Assembly: GCA_019636675.1 (NCBI GenBank)
Contig: JAHBXC010000006.1
Span: 1 to 64,000 of the forward strand
Source of the DNA: Phycisphaeraceae bacterium
GTDB lineage: Bacteria > Planctomycetota > Phycisphaerae > Phycisphaerales > UBA1924
Length of the DNA: 64,000 nt
Direction of reading: 5' to 3'
Below the pieces are notes generated by a model. The model worked only from the letters and a program-made list of their open reading frames with translations, did no database searches and was not told the DNA's origin. Shown here piece after piece: positions 63,391 to 64,000 of the stretch (the first letter of the stretch is position 1; each line of letters begins with the position of its first letter). Made by a program: the position numbers and the translations under genes.

Positions 63391-64000
63391 ATCAGACTGA
63401 TCTGTTCGAGGATGTCATCACGCTCCCAGACCCTCGCGGGCAGACCGACTACGACCGGCTTGTCGGTCTGGATGAGCACAAGGCCCGGCTCGTCAAGGAG
63501 ACCCTTCTTCTCGTCGATCCGGGACAGTTGCGTGACTGGAACAAGACGCACCACAAAGGCGAACTGGCCGCCGTGGAGTACTTCCACTCGCGCCCACCCC
63601 TCTTCCTTCTGGCCGGCGATGTGGGCACTGGCAAGACTGCTCTTGCTCGATCGTTCGGGAACGAAGTAGCAAAGCGAGCAAGGGTGCGGGTCGAGTTGTA
63701 CGCCCTGAGCCTGAACACGCGCGGTAGCGGCGCGGTCGGCGAGATGACCCGGCTTATCTCCGGCGCGTTCAAGCAGGTTCGCGAAGCAGTCGGCAAGACC
63801 CGAGGCAGTGACGGCAAGGCAGGGCGCGGCATCATTCTTCTCATCGACGAGGCCGATGCGTTGGCTCAATCCCGCGAAGCGGCCCAAATGCACCACGAGG
63901 ACCGCGCGGGCGTGAACGCCCTGATCCGCGGCGTCGACGACCTCGCCGCCGAGCGGCTTCCGGTTGCTGTGGTCATGTGTACGAATCGCTTGGATGCCAT
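63387..64000 (+). CDS. cap6: CBASS TRIP13-like AAA+ ATPase (Cap6), 3' truncated by edge
   Basis: 204 residues are visible and the frame is open at the edge. TTG at 63387 overlaps the HORMA stop (TTGA), with GGGGGTG 5 bases upstream. DYDRLVGLDEHKARLVKE opens the AAA+ domain; LAGDVGTGKTALARSFG is Walker A (G77-T84); IILLIDEADALAQSRE is Walker B (D154, E155), and VAVVMCTNRLDA is sensor 1. TRIP13/Pch2-type remodeller that unfolds the HORMA N-terminus to restrain the CD-NTase. The effector gene should follow beyond the edge. Confidence 0.92.
   Translation, partial: MNQTDLFEDVITLPDPRGQTDYDRLVGLDEHKARLVKETLLLVDPGQLRDWNKTHHKGELAAVEYFHSRPPLFLLAGDVGTGKTALARSFGNEVAKRARVRVELYALSLNTRGSGAVGEMTRLISGAFKQVREAVGKTRGSDGKAGRGIILLIDEADALAQSREAAQMHHEDRAGVNALIRGVDDLAAERLPVAVVMCTNRLDA

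Larger units (their letters stand above)
39510..64000. mobile_element. Putative integrated genomic island, right end not in window
   Basis: Starts at the tRNA-Gly(CCC) 3' fragment and runs off the right edge. It carries metal-efflux genes, a replication-protein-like gene, an LRR protein and a CBASS defence operon, all typical cargo. No integrase, relaxase or second tRNA copy is visible within the window, so the boundary on the right and the transfer mechanism are unknown. Confidence 0.55.

Overview
The window is high-GC bacterial DNA that reads as a planctomycete, most likely the Phycisphaerae/Phycisphaerales. The signs are several secreted proteins ending in paired dockerin-type calcium repeats (D-x-N-x-D-G-x-V-x-F-x-D-L-N), a C-terminal PAPG/hydrophobic/RRRR sorting-like tail, a 23S-5S rRNA unit with no 16S gene in front of it, and TIGR-style pilus genes with long Pro/Gly-rich linkers. 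No database was searched; family calls come from motifs and remembered homologs.

Layout. 1-15.6 kb is housekeeping: a partial SUMF1-fold secreted protein, rho (-), PTS enzyme I (+), RNase E/G with an Arg-rich tail, dxr, rseP, a membrane-anchored alpha/beta hydrolase, argS (-) and rpsA (-). This segment is dotted with short GC-rich palindromic repeats, and copies of these lie in frame inside dxr and argS. 16-21.4 kb is a PilM-like actin-fold protein plus two single-pass membrane partners, probably an inner-membrane pilus or secretion platform. 21.5-25 kb is a free-standing 23S-5S rRNA operon with promoter, boxA, processing stem and terminator. 25-39.2 kb mixes a DinB protein, an AsmA-like protein, a methyltransferase, two tandem dockerin proteins, a polyprenyl diphosphate synthase, rpsR, a dockerin-bearing metzincin protease, an FHA-GspE ATPase fusion, a cupin lipoprotein and a DUF2959 lipoprotein.

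At 39468-39509 lies the 3' half of a tRNA-Gly(CCC), cut at the anticodon loop, with its own terminator still on the chromosomal side. This is the expected scar of an integrated element. Everything to its right (39.5 kb to the right edge) looks accessory.

The island begins with about 17 kb of genes all on the minus strand: a small His/Cys membrane protein, a CzcCBA-type heavy-metal RND efflux system, two His-rich periplasmic proteins, a Zn/Cd-type P1B ATPase, a Cys-rich membrane protein, then an adaptor/ABC/FtsX/FtsX exporter and a secreted two-domain protein. An array of eight 21-bp units, each carrying an inverted repeat, sits just before the P1B ATPase gene. To the right are a leucine-rich-repeat protein, a winged-helix protein resembling plasmid or ICE replication proteins, and, at the edge, a type III CBASS anti-phage operon (CdnC-like nucleotidyltransferase, HORMA protein, TRIP13-like ATPase cut by the edge). 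Its effector, by analogy a NucC nuclease, should lie just beyond position 64000.
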